A stretch of 64,000 nucleotides of DNA, from positions 267,607 to 331,606 of the forward strand of contig NZ_MDKC01000032.1 in the NCBI RefSeq assembly GCF_001712755.1, read 5' to 3'. Below the pieces are notes generated by a model, which saw only the letters and a list, made by a program, of their open reading frames with translations, had not been told where the DNA came from and ran no database searches. Positions 20,979 to 31,300 of this stretch are shown in pieces; the stretch's first letter is position 1, and the number at the start of each line of letters is the position of its first letter. Source of the stretch: Gottfriedia luciferensis. GTDB lineage: Bacteria; Bacillota; Bacilli; Bacillales; Bacillaceae_G. Both the position numbers and the translations under genes were made by a program.

Positions 20979-21014
20979 AGAAGAAAGTACGCTTATTCTT
21001 GCGCACTTTCTTCT
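20979..21014 (-). terminator. Terminator overlapping the 3' end of rbgA
   Basis: On the minus strand AGAAGAAAGTGCGC pairs with GCGTACTTTCTTCT (one mismatch), followed by T6. The first arm is made by the last codons of rbgA and its stop codon lies in the loop region, so coding sequence and terminator are shared. Confidence 0.8.
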
Positions 21015-21892
21015 AATATTTCATCAGTTACTTCAAGCATTGATGGATTTTCGAAAGTTAATCTTCCTAATTTCCCTGCTCTTAGCTCACGTAAAAATAA
21101 ATCAGATGTTTTATCATAATCTATCATTCCGCCTGACATAAGTAATCCACGTTTCTTTCCAATATGATCAAAAATATCAACGACTTCTTCAGAAAATAAA
21201 ACTTCCTCATTCATGTCATATCTATCTTTTAATACATTTGGATAAAACTCTCTTAAATATTTAATCGCATAAATCATTACTTCTTGTAGGTTAATGATAC
21301 TATCTTTTATTGCCCCTGTAGTTGCTAAACGAAGACCTACAAGTTGATCTTCAAATTTAGGCCACAATATACCCGGTGTATCAAGCAGTTCAATTTCTTT
21401 CCCTACTTTTATCCACTGCTGTGCTTGCGTTACGCCTGGACGGTCACCAGTTTTAGCAATATTTTTTCGTGCGAGCTTATTGATTAAAGTCGATTTTCCT
21501 ACATTCGGGATCCCAACTATTAATGCTCGAATTGCGCGTGGTTTAATCCCTTTTGATCTCATTTTATCAAATTTCTCTTTTACAAGTATTTCACAGGAAG
21601 AAATAATCGCTTTTAACCCTTGTCCAGATGCTGCATCAATAGCAATTGCCATTACGCCTTGTTTTTCGTAATGTGCTAACCATTGCTGAGTAATTCTTGG
21701 ATCTGCTAAATCTGCTTTATTTAATAAAAGTAATCTCGGTTTATTTGAAATTATTTCATCGATCATTGGATTTCTAGAAGCAGCAGGTACCCTTGCATCT
21801 GCTAATTCAATTACTACATCAATTAGTGAAAGTTTTTCTGTAACTTGTCTTCTAGCTTTTGCCATATGGCCAGGAAACCATTGAATCGTCAT
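20993..21892 (-). CDS. rbgA: Ribosome biogenesis GTPase RbgA (YlqF)
   Basis: Circularly permuted GTPase needed for a late step of 50S assembly. The motif order is the permuted one: LLNKADLAD (G4) near residue 57, then [17 protein letters not shown] (G1) and [10 protein letters not shown] (G3), with a C-terminal RNA-binding ANTAR-like region. The N-terminal [16 protein letters not shown] is diagnostic. 299 residues, slightly longer than B. subtilis RbgA. Follows the signal peptidase gene. Confidence 0.96.
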   Translation of the reverse strand: MTIQWFPGHMAKARRQVTEKLSLIDVVIELADARVPAASRNPMIDEIISNKPRLLLLNKADLADPRITQQWLAHYEKQGVMAIAIDAASGQGLKAIISSCEILVKEKFDKMRSKGIKPRAIRALIVGIPNVGKSTLINKLARKNIAKTGDRPGVTQAQQWIKVGKEIELLDTPGILWPKFEDQLVGLRLATTGAIKDSIINLQEVMIYAIKYLREFYPNVLKDRYDMNEEVLFSEEVVDIFDHIGKKRGLLMSGGMIDYDKTSDLFLRELRAGKLGRLTFENPSMLEVTDEILEESAQE

Positions 21893-21937
21893 GTTGCCAC
21901 CTTCTTATACATTGAATAATCAAGATTAATTTGGCTT

Positions 21938-22492
21938 TTATTTCGCCATTTCAACCTCAGATAACGGCCAAAAAACAAAACTTGCTCGGCCTAAAATTTC
22001 TTTTTGACTAACTGTTCCGATAATACGACTATCTTTACTTAATCGACGATTATCCCCTAAAACGAATACTTGTCCTTTAGGTACAGTTTTTCTACCAGTA
22101 ATCTCTTCTAACTTAAAGTCTTCAGTTAGAGGACCATCTGTCGTTTCTTTTTTATATTCGTTCAAATATGGTTCTTTATACGGTTTACCGTTAACATATA
22201 GGACATCATTTTTATATTCTACTGTGTCACCAGGTAAGCCAATCACTCGTTTAATATAATCTTTTTCCTTTGTAGCATGGAAGACTACAATATCAAAACG
22301 TCTAGGTTCATGTAGTTTGTATACGATCTTATTTACAATCATTCTACTTTGATCCTGTAGTGTTGGCATCATTGAGATACCGTCAACTAAAACCGGTGTA
22401 AAAAGGAATGTTCGAATACCAAGTGCAAGTACAAGCGCAATAAAAATTGTTTTAACTAATTCCCAAATTCCACCACTATTGCTTTCTTTCAA
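21938..22492 (-). CDS. sipS: Type I signal peptidase
   Basis: Membrane-anchored serine protease that removes signal peptides from secreted proteins. One N-terminal span (about residues 13-32), catalytic Ser40 in GISMMPTL, catalytic Lys81 in DYIKRVIGLPGD, and the C-terminal GDNRRLSKDSRIIG box. In that last box RRLSK stands where RNNSM or similar is common. 184 residues. Bacillaceae often have several paralogs, so the symbol is a family label. The position between rplS and rbgA matches the B. cereus arrangement rather than B. subtilis. Confidence 0.9.
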   Translation of the reverse strand: MKESNSGGIWELVKTIFIALVLALGIRTFLFTPVLVDGISMMPTLQDQSRMIVNKIVYKLHEPRRFDIVVFHATKEKDYIKRVIGLPGDTVEYKNDVLYVNGKPYKEPYLNEYKKETTDGPLTEDFKLEEITGRKTVPKGQVFVLGDNRRLSKDSRIIGTVSQKEILGRASFVFWPLSEVEMAK

Positions 22493-22610
22493 CCTAATCC
22501 CTCCATTTTATAACCATACGTTTTGCAGTTTTAACCAGTTAAGTTAATAACTTAATTTATGTATTCTATTTTACTTTTTATTATATCCATAATCTACAAA
22601 TATTGGAAAA

Positions 22611-22639
22611 AAAGGAGCTTGTTTAATACAAGCTCCTTT
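22611..22639 (-). terminator. Terminator of rplS
   Basis: Perfect 12-bp stem (AAAGGAGCTTGT and its complement) with a 5-nt loop and a T7 tail on the minus strand, 7 nt after the rplS stop. Confidence 0.9.
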
Positions 22640-22646
22640 CAAAAGA

Positions 22647-22991
22647 CTATCGAAGTTCTTTAATTCTTGCTTTTTTACCAGTAAGTGCACGTAGGTAGTA
22701 AAGTTTAGCACGACGTACTTTACCGCGACGAACAACATCTAATTTAGCAATTTTTGGAGTGTGAATTGGGAACGTACGTTCAACACCAACTCCGTAAGAA
22801 ATTTTACGAACTGTGAAAGTTTCGCTAATTCCGCCACCACGACGTTTAATAACTACACCTTCGAATAATTGGATACGCTCACGAGTACCCTCAACAACTT
22901 TAACGTGAACTCGTACAGTATCACCAGGACGGAATGCTGGTAAGTCAGTTCTTAGTTGTTCTTTTGTAATTTCGTTGATTAAATTTTGCAT
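22647..22991 (-). CDS. rplS: 50S ribosomal protein L19
   Basis: Large-subunit protein at the 30S-50S interface. Conserved [35 protein letters not shown] and the C-terminal [17 protein letters not shown]. 114 residues, standard. It has its own leader and is followed by a strong terminator, so it can be transcribed separately from trmD. Confidence 0.98.
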   Translation of the reverse strand: MQNLINEITKEQLRTDLPAFRPGDTVRVHVKVVEGTRERIQLFEGVVIKRRGGGISETFTVRKISYGVGVERTFPIHTPKIAKLDVVRRGKVRRAKLYYLRALTGKKARIKELR

Positions 22992-23058
22992 AATGTATGC
23001 TCTCCTTTTCCAACCGATGCTCTTACAAGATTTAGTGACTCGCAGCGGAACACCGAGA
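22992..23058 (-). promoter_or_regulatory. Probable L19 leader RNA of rplS
   Basis: The minus-strand leader just before rplS carries a GC-richer segment with CGGTGTTCCGCTGCG and CATCGGTTGG that can pair, unlike the AT-rich surroundings. Bacillus rplS genes are known to have a small conserved structured leader (Rfam L19 leader) in this position. I match it by location and partial sequence only, not by model. Confidence 0.5.
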
Positions 23059-23063
23059 ATAAA

Positions 23064-23085
23064 GGCTTAAGTATTTACTCAAGCC
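23064..23085 (-). terminator. Hairpin between trmD and rplS leader
   Basis: Minus strand GGCTTGAGT pairs with ACTTAAGCC (one GU) across AAAT and is followed by TTTATT. Could terminate or attenuate trmD transcripts before rplS. Confidence 0.6.
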
Positions 23086-23121
23086 ACAAGTTATATTAAC
23101 ATATTCTATTAGTGCACGCAA

Positions 23122-23871
23122 CTAGTTTTCTTTGTTTAATTCTTCTTTTACTTGCTCCATCCATTTTGACTCTATTTTAGAAAGAGAGTAGTTTTCGAGT
23201 AAGTCTGGACGTCGCGTGATCGTTCGTTTAAAAGATTGCTTTGTTCGCCATTCTTCGATTTTCGCATGATTTCCTGATAATAAAACATCTGGTACTTTAT
23301 GACCTCTAAATTCTGCAGGTCTCGTGTAATGAGGATGCTCTAATAAGCCTGTACTAAATGAATCTTCAATTTTTGAAGTAGTATTACCAAGTACCCCAGG
23401 TAATAAACGAACAACGCTATCAGCAATAACCATAGCACCAAGTTCTCCACCTGTTAATACATAATCCCCAATTGAGATTTCATCCGTCACTACATGTTCA
23501 CGAATTCGTTCATCATAGCCTTCATAATGTCCACAAATAAAAATTAAATGCTCTTCTTTTGCAAGCTCTTCAGCTTTACGTTGATTAAATCGCTCTCCTT
23601 GAGGGCATAGAAGGACTACTCTCGGCTTATTCTCACTTTTTGATACTAATTCATCAACAGCATCAAAAATCGGCTGTGGGGCTAGTACCATACCAGCGCC
23701 GCCACCATATGGATAATCATCAACATTTGAATGTTTATTCGTAGAGTAATCTCTAAAATTTACACAGCGAAATTTAACCGCCTCTTTTTCTTGTGCTTTT
23801 TTTAAAATAGAAGAATTTAAAACTCCTTCAAACATTTCTGGAAAAAGGGTTAAAAAGTCTAATTTCATCAT
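23122..23871 (-). CDS. trmD: tRNA (guanine37-N1)-methyltransferase
   Basis: SPOUT-class enzyme that makes m1G37 in tRNA and prevents +1 frameshifting. The trefoil-knot SAM site is visible in [30 protein letters not shown] and [18 protein letters not shown] is also conserved. The start codon overlaps the rimM stop (ATGA), indicating coupling. 249 residues. Confidence 0.98.
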   Translation of the reverse strand: MMKLDFLTLFPEMFEGVLNSSILKKAQEKEAVKFRCVNFRDYSTNKHSNVDDYPYGGGAGMVLAPQPIFDAVDELVSKSENKPRVVLLCPQGERFNQRKAEELAKEEHLIFICGHYEGYDERIREHVVTDEISIGDYVLTGGELGAMVIADSVVRLLPGVLGNTTSKIEDSFSTGLLEHPHYTRPAEFRGHKVPDVLLSGNHAKIEEWRTKQSFKRTITRRPDLLENYSLSKIESKWMEQVKEELNKEN

Positions 23872-24383
23872 AATAGACCTTCCATTAATTCGATTTTAAC
23901 CTTTTTATTCGCTACATCTATTTCTTTCACAATTTGCTCGATATAAGGAATAAGAGCATCTTTTTGACCTTTTCTTTGAATAACCCATACATCATTTGCG
24001 CCTGGAGATAATATTTCTTTTATTTTTCCGATTTCTTCTCCATCAATTGTCTCAACAGCACAACCAATAATTTCATGGTAATAGTACTCATTTTTATCTA
24101 GCTCGTGTAATTGATCTTCAGTAATCTTTAAAATCCCATTCTTAAGTGGTTCTACAGAGTTTAAAGACTCATACCCTTCAAATGTAAGTAAATCAAAATT
24201 TTTATGTACACGGTGACTTGTTACGACTAATTCAATTGGTGTCGATTCGTTTTCCTTAAAGAAATATAGTGTATTACCTTTTACGTAACGTTTTTCTGGA
24301 AAATCAGTTCTTGAAATAACACGAACCTCTCCTCGAACTCCATGTGTATTTACAATTTTTCCGACATTTAAATATTTTTTCAT
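23868..24383 (-). CDS. rimM: 16S rRNA processing protein RimM
   Basis: Assembly factor for the 30S head that binds S19. N-terminal beta-barrel with [16 protein letters not shown] and C-terminal PRC-barrel with [11 protein letters not shown] and [14 protein letters not shown]. 171 residues. It overlaps trmD by 4 nt. ylqD, which precedes rimM in B. subtilis, is replaced here by about 250 bp of non-coding DNA with a terminator and a likely promoter. Confidence 0.96.
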   Translation of the reverse strand: MKKYLNVGKIVNTHGVRGEVRVISRTDFPEKRYVKGNTLYFFKENESTPIELVVTSHRVHKNFDLLTFEGYESLNSVEPLKNGILKITEDQLHELDKNEYYYHEIIGCAVETIDGEEIGKIKEILSPGANDVWVIQRKGQKDALIPYIEQIVKEIDVANKKVKIELMEGLL

Positions 24384-24492
24384 TTTTTTACCTCTATATT
24401 AAAATTTCTATGTTTATGATTAGTTTGACCATTTAGATGGTATATATGTCTATCTGAGACCTTAGACGGTTAATACAAGATGTCTAATGCCA

Positions 24493-24501
24493 AGTATAGC
24501 A
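24493..24501 (-). promoter_or_regulatory. Extended -10 promoter upstream of rimM
   Basis: Minus strand TGCTATACT: a TG one base before TATACT. No good -35 box is present at 17 nt, as is common for extended -10 promoters. It would give rimM-trmD a start independent of rpsP. Confidence 0.5.
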
Positions 24502-24594
24502 TATCTAAAAGTCATAAAAGCATTAAAAGCTACCTCAAAGTTCAAACGACAACATGTTATTGGAGAGCTAGTGCTCGTAAACTCTGTAATGTTG

Positions 24595-24628
24595 AAAACG
24601 GCCCTTAGCTATAGCCAAGGACCGTTTT
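24595..24628 (-). terminator. Terminator after khpA
   Basis: Minus strand AAAACGG...GCTAtAGC...CCGTTTT, a long near-perfect palindrome with a T4 tail, starting 3 nt after the khpA stop. Confidence 0.8.
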
Positions 24629-24631
24629 ACT

Positions 24632-24871
24632 TTACTGAATATCTAAGTGAATACGTTTTGCGTGTTCATTACTTGCTGCATATACAACCGTACGAATCGC
24701 TTTAGCAATTTTACCATGTTTGCCAATCACTCTACCAGCATCTTCAGGGTTTACCTGTAAATGAAAGAATAGATTGTTCTCATCTTCTTTAACTTGAAGT
24801 GAAATATCCTCTGGATGATCTACAAGACTTGAAACAATTGCATTGATGAGTGTATTCATCTTTTTTTCCAT
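24632..24871 (-). CDS. khpA: KH-domain RNA-binding protein KhpA
   Basis: Small KH-domain protein; in streptococci KhpA works with KhpB (EloR/Jag) in cell elongation and division and binds small RNAs. The GxxG loop is in VIGKHGKIAKAIR, after the LVDHPEDI block. 79 residues. The first ATG lies 2 nt after the rpsP stop with no clear ribosome site, pointing to translational coupling; the ATG four codons later is an alternative. Same order as B. subtilis rpsP-ylqC. Confidence 0.93.
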   Translation of the reverse strand: MEKKMNTLINAIVSSLVDHPEDISLQVKEDENNLFFHLQVNPEDAGRVIGKHGKIAKAIRTVVYAASNEHAKRIHLDIQ

Positions 24872-24873
24872 AA

Positions 24874-25146
24874 TTACTTGCCGTTGCGAGCGTTGTGGAA
24901 TTTCTCTAAGATACCAGCTTTAGAGAATAAGTTACGAACTGTATCAGATGGTTTAGCACCTGTTCCTAACCATTTTAATGCTGCTTCTTCGTTAATTTTG
25001 ATTTCAGCTGGTTGAGCAACTGGATTGTAAGTTCCAATTTCCTCGATGAAACGTCCATCACGAGGAGAACGAGCGTCTGCTACTACTACACGGTAAAAAG
25101 GAGATTTTTTAGCTCCCATACGTTTTAAACGAATTTTAACTGCCAT
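24874..25146 (-). CDS. rpsP: 30S ribosomal protein S16
   Basis: Assembly protein of the 30S body. Conserved [19 protein letters not shown] and [31 protein letters not shown]. 90 residues. A GGAGG ribosome site and its own promoter lie upstream, separating it from ffh. Confidence 0.98.
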   Translation of the reverse strand: MAVKIRLKRMGAKKSPFYRVVVADARSPRDGRFIEEIGTYNPVAQPAEIKINEEAALKWLGTGAKPSDTVRNLFSKAGILEKFHNARNGK

Positions 25147-25183
25147 TTTTAAAGCACCTCCGAAAATATTTACAACGATTTAT

Positions 25184-25213
25184 ATATTATCAAAAACCAA
25201 TACTGTTTGTAAA
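25184..25213 (-). promoter_or_regulatory. SigA promoter of rpsP
   Basis: Minus strand TTTACA and TAATAT separated by 18 nt, about 40 nt upstream of the rpsP start. Confidence 0.6.
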
Positions 25214-25281
25214 GTAAAATTTCTTAACAGCATAATTTTTTATTAAATGATGTTTAAATGCTGGAAAATTATACAAATAGG

Positions 25282-26625
25282 TTAGAATAAGCCCGGAAAT
25301 TTAAAACCTTTCTTCTTCCCTTTTTGCATACCGCCCATCATTTTCATCATTTTTTTCATTTCTTCAAACTGTTTTAATAAACGGTTTATTTCTTGTACAG
25401 GGCGACCAGAACCTCTAGCTATTCGCTTTCTGCGACTTGAGTTAATAATATCTGGTGTAAGCTTTTCCTGCTTTGTCATCGATTGAATAATTGCCTCTAC
25501 ATGAGCGATTTGTTTATCGTCAATTTGCAGATCATTCAATCCTTTAATTTTGTTTGCACCTGGCATCATTTTTAAAATATCACCAAGTGGTCCCATTTTT
25601 TTAACTTGAGAAAGTTGGTCTAAGAAATCATCTAAAGTAAAAGATGCATTTCTTAATTTTTGTTCCATTTCTTTTGCTTTTTCTTGGTCTACGTTTTCTT
25701 GTGCCTTTTCAATTAAAGTAAGCACATCACCCATTCCTAGAATACGTGATGCCATTCGTTCTGGATGGAACGGCTCAATTGCATCTAGTTTTTCACCAAG
25801 TCCAACAAATTTAATTGGAGTATTTGTAACTGCACGAATTGATAATGCGGCACCACCACGAGTATCGCCATCAAGCTTCGTTAAAACGACTCCAGTTAAA
25901 CCTAATTGATCATTAAAGCTTTGTGCCACATTGACTGCATCTTGTCCTGTCATTGCATCAACAACTAGGAAGATTTCTTCAGGTTTTGAAAGTTCTTTAA
26001 TTTGTGCAAGTTCTTCCATTAAACCTTCGTCAATATGTAAACGACCTGCAGTATCAATTAGGACATAGTCATGATGTTCATCCTTAGCGTGTTGAATCGC
26101 TTGTTTCGCAATTTCAACCGGACTTACTTGATCTCCTAATGTAAATACAGGCAAATCTAGTTGTTTACCTAATGTTTGAAGCTGTTTAATCGCGGCAGGA
26201 CGGTAAATATCTGCTGCAACTAAAAGTGGCTTACGATTGTACTTTTTTCGAAGTAAATTCGCTAATTTACCAGTCGTTGTTGTTTTACCAGCACCTTGTA
26301 AACCAACCATCATAATAACAGTCGGCGGGCGATTTGAAACAGCAATTTTGCTTTGTTCTCCACCCATTAATGCCGTTAGTTCTTCTTGAACTACCTTTAC
26401 AACATGTTGACCAGGCGTTAAGCTTTGTAATACTTCTTGTCCTACAGCTCGTTCAGAAACACGTTTCACAAAATCTTTAACAACTTTAAAGTTAACATCC
26501 GCCTCTAGTAAAGCAAGACGAACTTCTCTCATCATTTCCTTGACATCAGATTCAGATACTTTACCTTTGCCTCGAACCTTTTGTAATGTCTTTTGAAGTC
26601 GGTCGGCTAATCCTTCAAATGCCAT
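25282..26625 (-). CDS. ffh: Signal recognition particle protein Ffh
   Basis: GTPase of the SRP that binds signal sequences and 4.5S/scRNA. N-terminal helical N domain, G domain with MMVGLQGAGKTTTTGKLA, LIDTAGRLHIDEG and LTKLDGDTRGG, and a Met-rich M domain near the C-terminus (MKKMMKMMGGMQKGKKKG). 447 residues. It is 16 nt after ylxM, forming the conserved ylxM-ffh pair. Confidence 0.98.
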   Translation of the reverse strand: MAFEGLADRLQKTLQKVRGKGKVSESDVKEMMREVRLALLEADVNFKVVKDFVKRVSERAVGQEVLQSLTPGQHVVKVVQEELTALMGGEQSKIAVSNRPPTVIMMVGLQGAGKTTTTGKLANLLRKKYNRKPLLVAADIYRPAAIKQLQTLGKQLDLPVFTLGDQVSPVEIAKQAIQHAKDEHHDYVLIDTAGRLHIDEGLMEELAQIKELSKPEEIFLVVDAMTGQDAVNVAQSFNDQLGLTGVVLTKLDGDTRGGAALSIRAVTNTPIKFVGLGEKLDAIEPFHPERMASRILGMGDVLTLIEKAQENVDQEKAKEMEQKLRNASFTLDDFLDQLSQVKKMGPLGDILKMMPGANKIKGLNDLQIDDKQIAHVEAIIQSMTKQEKLTPDIINSSRRKRIARGSGRPVQEINRLLKQFEEMKKMMKMMGGMQKGKKKGFKFPGLF

Positions 26626-26641
26626 AAAACCGTCCTCCTTA

Positions 26642-26989
26642 TTATTCTAATTTCTCTAACGCATCGATCACTCGAAGAAACTCGTCATCTACAACTTTAC
26701 CTTTTTTAGCATAAGTTTTCAAATGATTTAAAAGTTCATTTCGTTGTTGAAATTTTTTTAGAAGTAATAATTTCTCTTCATATTCTTCTAACATAGCTTC
26801 AGTACGTTTTATATTATCATAAACCGCCTGTCTACTAATGTTAAACTCTTCCGCAATCTCACCTAAAGAATAGTCATCCAAATAATATAATGACATATAG
26901 CTTTGTTGTTTAGGAGTTAAAAGAGAATGATAAAAATCATATAGATAATTGATTCTCATCGTCTTATCTAACATTGTATGATCTGCCAA
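26642..26989 (-). CDS. ylxM: YlxM, putative SRP-associated helix-turn-helix protein
   Basis: Small HTH protein always next to ffh in Firmicutes; work in streptococci links it to SRP GTPase regulation. Core [20 protein letters not shown], then HTH-like [19 protein letters not shown] and a coiled-coil-like tail. A GTG three codons upstream is inside the AAAGGAG ribosome site, so TTG at 26989 with 8-nt spacing is the best start (115 residues); an ATG eight codons into the open frame is another option. Confidence 0.92.
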   Translation of the reverse strand: MADHTMLDKTMRINYLYDFYHSLLTPKQQSYMSLYYLDDYSLGEIAEEFNISRQAVYDNIKRTEAMLEEYEEKLLLLKKFQQRNELLNHLKTYAKKGKVVDDEFLRVIDALEKLE

Positions 26990-27031
26990 AACTATCACTC
27001 CTTTGTTAAGTGAATTGCCTTTACATATGCT

Positions 27032-27060
27032 AGTTTACCTAATACACAAATATCTGTCAA
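27032..27060 (-). promoter_or_regulatory. SigA promoter of ylxM-ffh
   Basis: Consensus TTGACA and TAAACT with exactly 17-nt spacing on the minus strand, about 40 nt before ylxM. Confidence 0.8.
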
Positions 27061-27258
27061 GTTTTTTACTTGACGATTAATGAAAATCAAAACAACGAAA
27101 TTAATTTGAACTTTTATCCTAATTGTCTTAACTTTAGCAAATTTGAAACTTACGTTATTTGTTAGTTAATTTCCAATGTTGAGTCCTTGCTTTATGTGGG
27201 CCATCTTGCATTCTTTCAACATGGTCTTACCAATCTTGTTATTAACATATTTAAAAAA
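27061..27258 (-). other. Gap between ftsY terminator and ylxM promoter
   Basis: About 200 bp of AT-rich DNA; no gene, repeat or structure that I can support. Confidence 0.6.
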
Positions 27259-27295
27259 AAGTGGATATGTCTTTTTAATTTAAACAGATCCACTT
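27259..27295 (-). terminator. Terminator of rnc-smc-ftsY
   Basis: Minus strand AAGTGGATCTGT pairs with ACATATCCACTT (one mismatch) and is followed by T8. Starts 14 nt after the ftsY stop. Confidence 0.85.
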
Positions 27296-27309
27296 CAATT
27301 CTTAATTAC

Positions 27310-28302
27310 TTATGCTTCTTTATTTATTAAATCTCCAAATAGGCCATATACAAATTGTTCTGCTTGGAATGGTTGTAGGTCGTCCATTTGTTCGCCAAGG
27401 CCAACGAATTTAACGGGTACTTTTAGTTCGTTTCGGATTGCTAAAACAATACCACCTTTAGCCGTTCCATCTAGTTTCGTTAAGACGATACCAGAAACAT
27501 TTGTAGCTTCGGAGAATGTTTTCGCTTGAACAAGACCATTTTGGCCAGTCGTTGCATCAATTACTAGTAATACTTCGTGTGGTGCACCAGGTACTTCTCT
27601 AGCAATGACGTTACGTACTTTTTCAAGTTCTTTCATTAAGTTTACTTTATTTTGTAGGCGGCCTGCTGTGTCACAAAGTAAAACATCGACTTTACGAGCT
27701 TTTGCAGCTTGAACTGCATCATACATTACTGCAGCAGGGTCTGATCCTTCACCTTGTTTAATTGTTTCAACACCGACACGATCTCCCCAAACTTCTAATT
27801 GTTCAATCGCTCCGGCTCTAAATGTGTCTCCAGCAGCAAGTAGTACTTTTTTGCCTTCAGTTTTTAGTTTATGAGCGATTTTACCAATTGAAGTCGTTTT
27901 TCCTACACCGTTAACTCCAACGAATAAAACAACTGTTAAACCATCAGGATTTAAATTTAACTCAAATGAATCATCTGTTAAATCATTACCTTTATACAAT
28001 TCAACTAATTTTTCAGAAATAACCTCTTGTACACCTTTTGGATCTTGAATATTTTTTCGTTTAACTTCAAATTTCAAGTCCTCTACTAATTCCATTACTG
28101 TGTTTACACCAACATCAGCCATAATTAGAATTTCTTCAAGTTCTTCAAAAAAATCTTCATCTACTTTACGGTATCTAGCAAATAAATCGTTTAACCCTTC
28201 TGTCAGGTTATTTCTAGATTTCTCTAATCCAGATTTAAATTTTTGAGTCACTGACTCCGTTTGCTTCGAGATTGTTTCTTTTAATTTCTTAAAAAAGCTC
28301 AT
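27310..28302 (-). CDS. ftsY: SRP receptor FtsY
   Basis: Membrane-associated GTPase that docks SRP-ribosome complexes at SecYEG. A charged N-terminal helix replaces the long acidic domain of Gram-negatives. G domain motifs [30 protein letters not shown] and [11 protein letters not shown] are all present. 330 residues, typical. It starts 14 nt after smc and ends before a strong terminator. Confidence 0.97.
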   Translation of the reverse strand: MSFFKKLKETISKQTESVTQKFKSGLEKSRNNLTEGLNDLFARYRKVDEDFFEELEEILIMADVGVNTVMELVEDLKFEVKRKNIQDPKGVQEVISEKLVELYKGNDLTDDSFELNLNPDGLTVVLFVGVNGVGKTTSIGKIAHKLKTEGKKVLLAAGDTFRAGAIEQLEVWGDRVGVETIKQGEGSDPAAVMYDAVQAAKARKVDVLLCDTAGRLQNKVNLMKELEKVRNVIAREVPGAPHEVLLVIDATTGQNGLVQAKTFSEATNVSGIVLTKLDGTAKGGIVLAIRNELKVPVKFVGLGEQMDDLQPFQAEQFVYGLFGDLINKEA

Positions 28303-28316
28303 AATTTCAATCCTTT

Positions 28317-31300
28317 CTAATTACCATTCGATAATAATGCTTCACCTTCATCTAAACGAACTGATACTAGCGTAGAAACTCCGTATTCTTGCATTGTAAC
28401 ACCGTATAATACATCACATTCTTCCATCGTACCTTTACGGTGTGTAATAACAATAAATTGAGTTTGTTCACTAAAGTATTTTAAGAACTTTGCAAATCGA
28501 GCTACATTGGCTTCATCTAGTGCAGCTTCCACCTCATCAAGTACACAGAAAGGTACTGGACGTACTTGTAAAATAGCAAAAAGTAGAGCAATTGCAGTAA
28601 GCGCTCGTTCGCCTCCTGATAATAGGCCTAAATTTTGAAGTTTTTTACCTGGAGGCTGTGCAACAATATCAACACCTGTTAACAATAAATTTTCCGCATC
28701 CGTTAGAACTAAATCAGCTCTTCCGCCACCAAACAACTGAGTAAAGACGACTTGGAATTTTTCACGAATTGCACTAAAACTTGTTTCAAAACGTTTTGTC
28801 ATTTCTTCATCCATCTCACTAATTACATTGTAAAGTGTGATTTTTGCTTCATTTAAATCAGTTCTTTGTTCTTGAAGAAAATCATGACGTTCAGATACAC
28901 GTTCATACTCATCAATTGCACCAATATTAACAGTTCCTAATTCCTCAATTGAACGCTTTAATAGTTTAACTCGTTTCCTTGCATCATCAACTGTCATTTC
29001 AAGTGTATATTTCATTTTGGCCGCTTCGTAAGTAGTCATATACTTTACATTTAGTTGTTCAAGACGATTTTCAAGCTCTACATCCAGTCGATTACTATTT
29101 ACTTCTTGCTGTTTTAGTAAATCAGAAAGTGACTTATATTGACGTTGCTTTTCACGTAATGATTGAACATAATCTTCTAGTTCTGTTTGGTAAGCACTTC
29201 GTTGCTCTCGACGTTTCGAAATAATTTCTGTCGTTTTTGAAAATTCAATTCGAGTATCCGAAATGATTTTCTCGAGCTCTTCCTTACCATTTTCATTCGT
29301 CATAAGTTCACTTGATAAGAAGATTATTTTTTCCTTCGTTTCTTCAAGAATTTGCTTTTGTTTTATCGAATTTTCCTCAAACTGGCGAATTCTTTCGTTA
29401 CTATAACTTAACTTTTGCTCTTCTTGTGCTAGAGAAATTTTTAGACTAGTTAACTTCGATTGTAATTCATCTTTAATTTCCTTTTGATTTAGTTTCCGTT
29501 CAGTTAATTCATTGATTTTCTGTTCTTTTGAAATAATCTCATTTTTTACATTAGCTTCTAATGATGATAATTCCTCTAGACGGTCTTTAACCTTTAATAA
29601 ATCACTTGCTGAACTTCCCATTTCTAAATCATAGATTGCTAAAGCATCGTTTATATTCTTTTCTTCAAATTCGATACTTTTTAGTTGTTCCATAATTGAA
29701 ACAATTAATTGCTTAACATTTTGAATTTCATCATTTAACGTTTGAGCTTTAGAAGAACTTTCTAGATTTGTCGTTTTAAGCGTTTGAACCTCATTTTCAA
29801 GCAAGTTCGTCTTTTCTTGCATATCCTTTAGCTTTACAGTGATTTCTTCTAATTCTCGCTGTCTTCCTATAAGTGAAGAATTCGTTGTTCGAACGGCTCC
29901 ACCAGTCATCGCTCCACCAGGATTAACTACATCACCTTCAAGCGTGACAAAGCGATAGCGATGCCCAACGAGTTTAGCCAACTCATTAGCACCTTTTAAA
30001 TCTTGTGCGATTAAAACAGTTCCAAGTAAGTTTTGAATCACTTGCTCATACTCGCTTGAATAACTAACAAGTGATGATGCAACCCCAATAAAGGAAGGAT
30101 TTCTTTTTAATCCTTCAATTACATTAGCTGGTACAAAACGAGCTTTAACAATATTCATTGGTAAAAATGTAGCTCGGCCTAATCGTTGTTGCTTTAAAAA
30201 TTGAATTGCTCTTCTAGCATGCTCGTCATTTTCAACAACAATTTGTTGTGTAGCTGCACCTAGTGCAATTTCAATTGCAATTTCGTATTGTTTGTTTGTT
30301 GTAATTAGTTCAGCAATTGCACCTTTAATACCTTCTAGTCTTGTGCCTCTTGCTTTCAATATTTCTTTAACACCTTGATTAAAACCAGCAAAATCTTCTT
30401 GAAGTTCTTCAAGTGTTTCTTTTCTAGATTTTGTTTGTTGAATAAACTGATAAGCTTTATTAAGTAATTCTTCTTTTTCCTTTAAAACTGTTGAAGTTTC
30501 ATTGTACTGCTTATTCAGAGATTCAAACTTTCCATTTAACTCTTTAAACGTTAAATCAAATTGTTCTTTTTCATTAAGCAACTCAGTTTTTCTATTCTGT
30601 AATTGCTCTCTTTGACGAATGTATTTTTCATTTTCTAAATCTAATCGACTCGATTTTACTGAATATTGCTGGCTTTGTTTTTCAAGCATCGTTTTTTCAT
30701 TTTTTATCGATGCTTGATTATTTAAAAGCTCAATATAATCAGATTTTATTAATTCGATTTGTTCTTCAATATCACCCTCATAAGATGTAATCTCATTTTG
30801 GATCTCAACAATATTTGTTCTCGTTTTGTTTACATTTTGACGAGAAAGTTTTTCTTGTTCTTTTTCTACTTCGATTAATTTAGTCGTCTCGTTTATTTGT
30901 TCAGTAACTTCATCAATCTGTTTTCTTAATTGTTCAGATTGAGTTGAAGTATTTCTTTTTCGCTCCTTCATTAGCTCTTTCTGACCTTCAAATTTTTCCA
31001 AGTTCTTCGTTACACTTAATAAAACTTGCTGCAATTGATCGATTGATTCATCTAATGCATTTAACTTCTCTTGTAATTCGTGTTGTTTTGATTCTTCAGT
31101 CGAAATCTCTGTCGATAACGCAATCTCTAAATCAGAATTTTGGGCAATTTCTCGTTTAAGCTCTTCCCATTTCTGGTGAAGCGATTCAATTTCGTATACT
31201 AAGAGAGCTGCCTCAACCTGTTCTAGCTCATCCCTATGTTCTATGTATTCCTTTGCAATTGAAGCTTGCATTCTTAATGGTTCAATTTGAGAACTTAATT

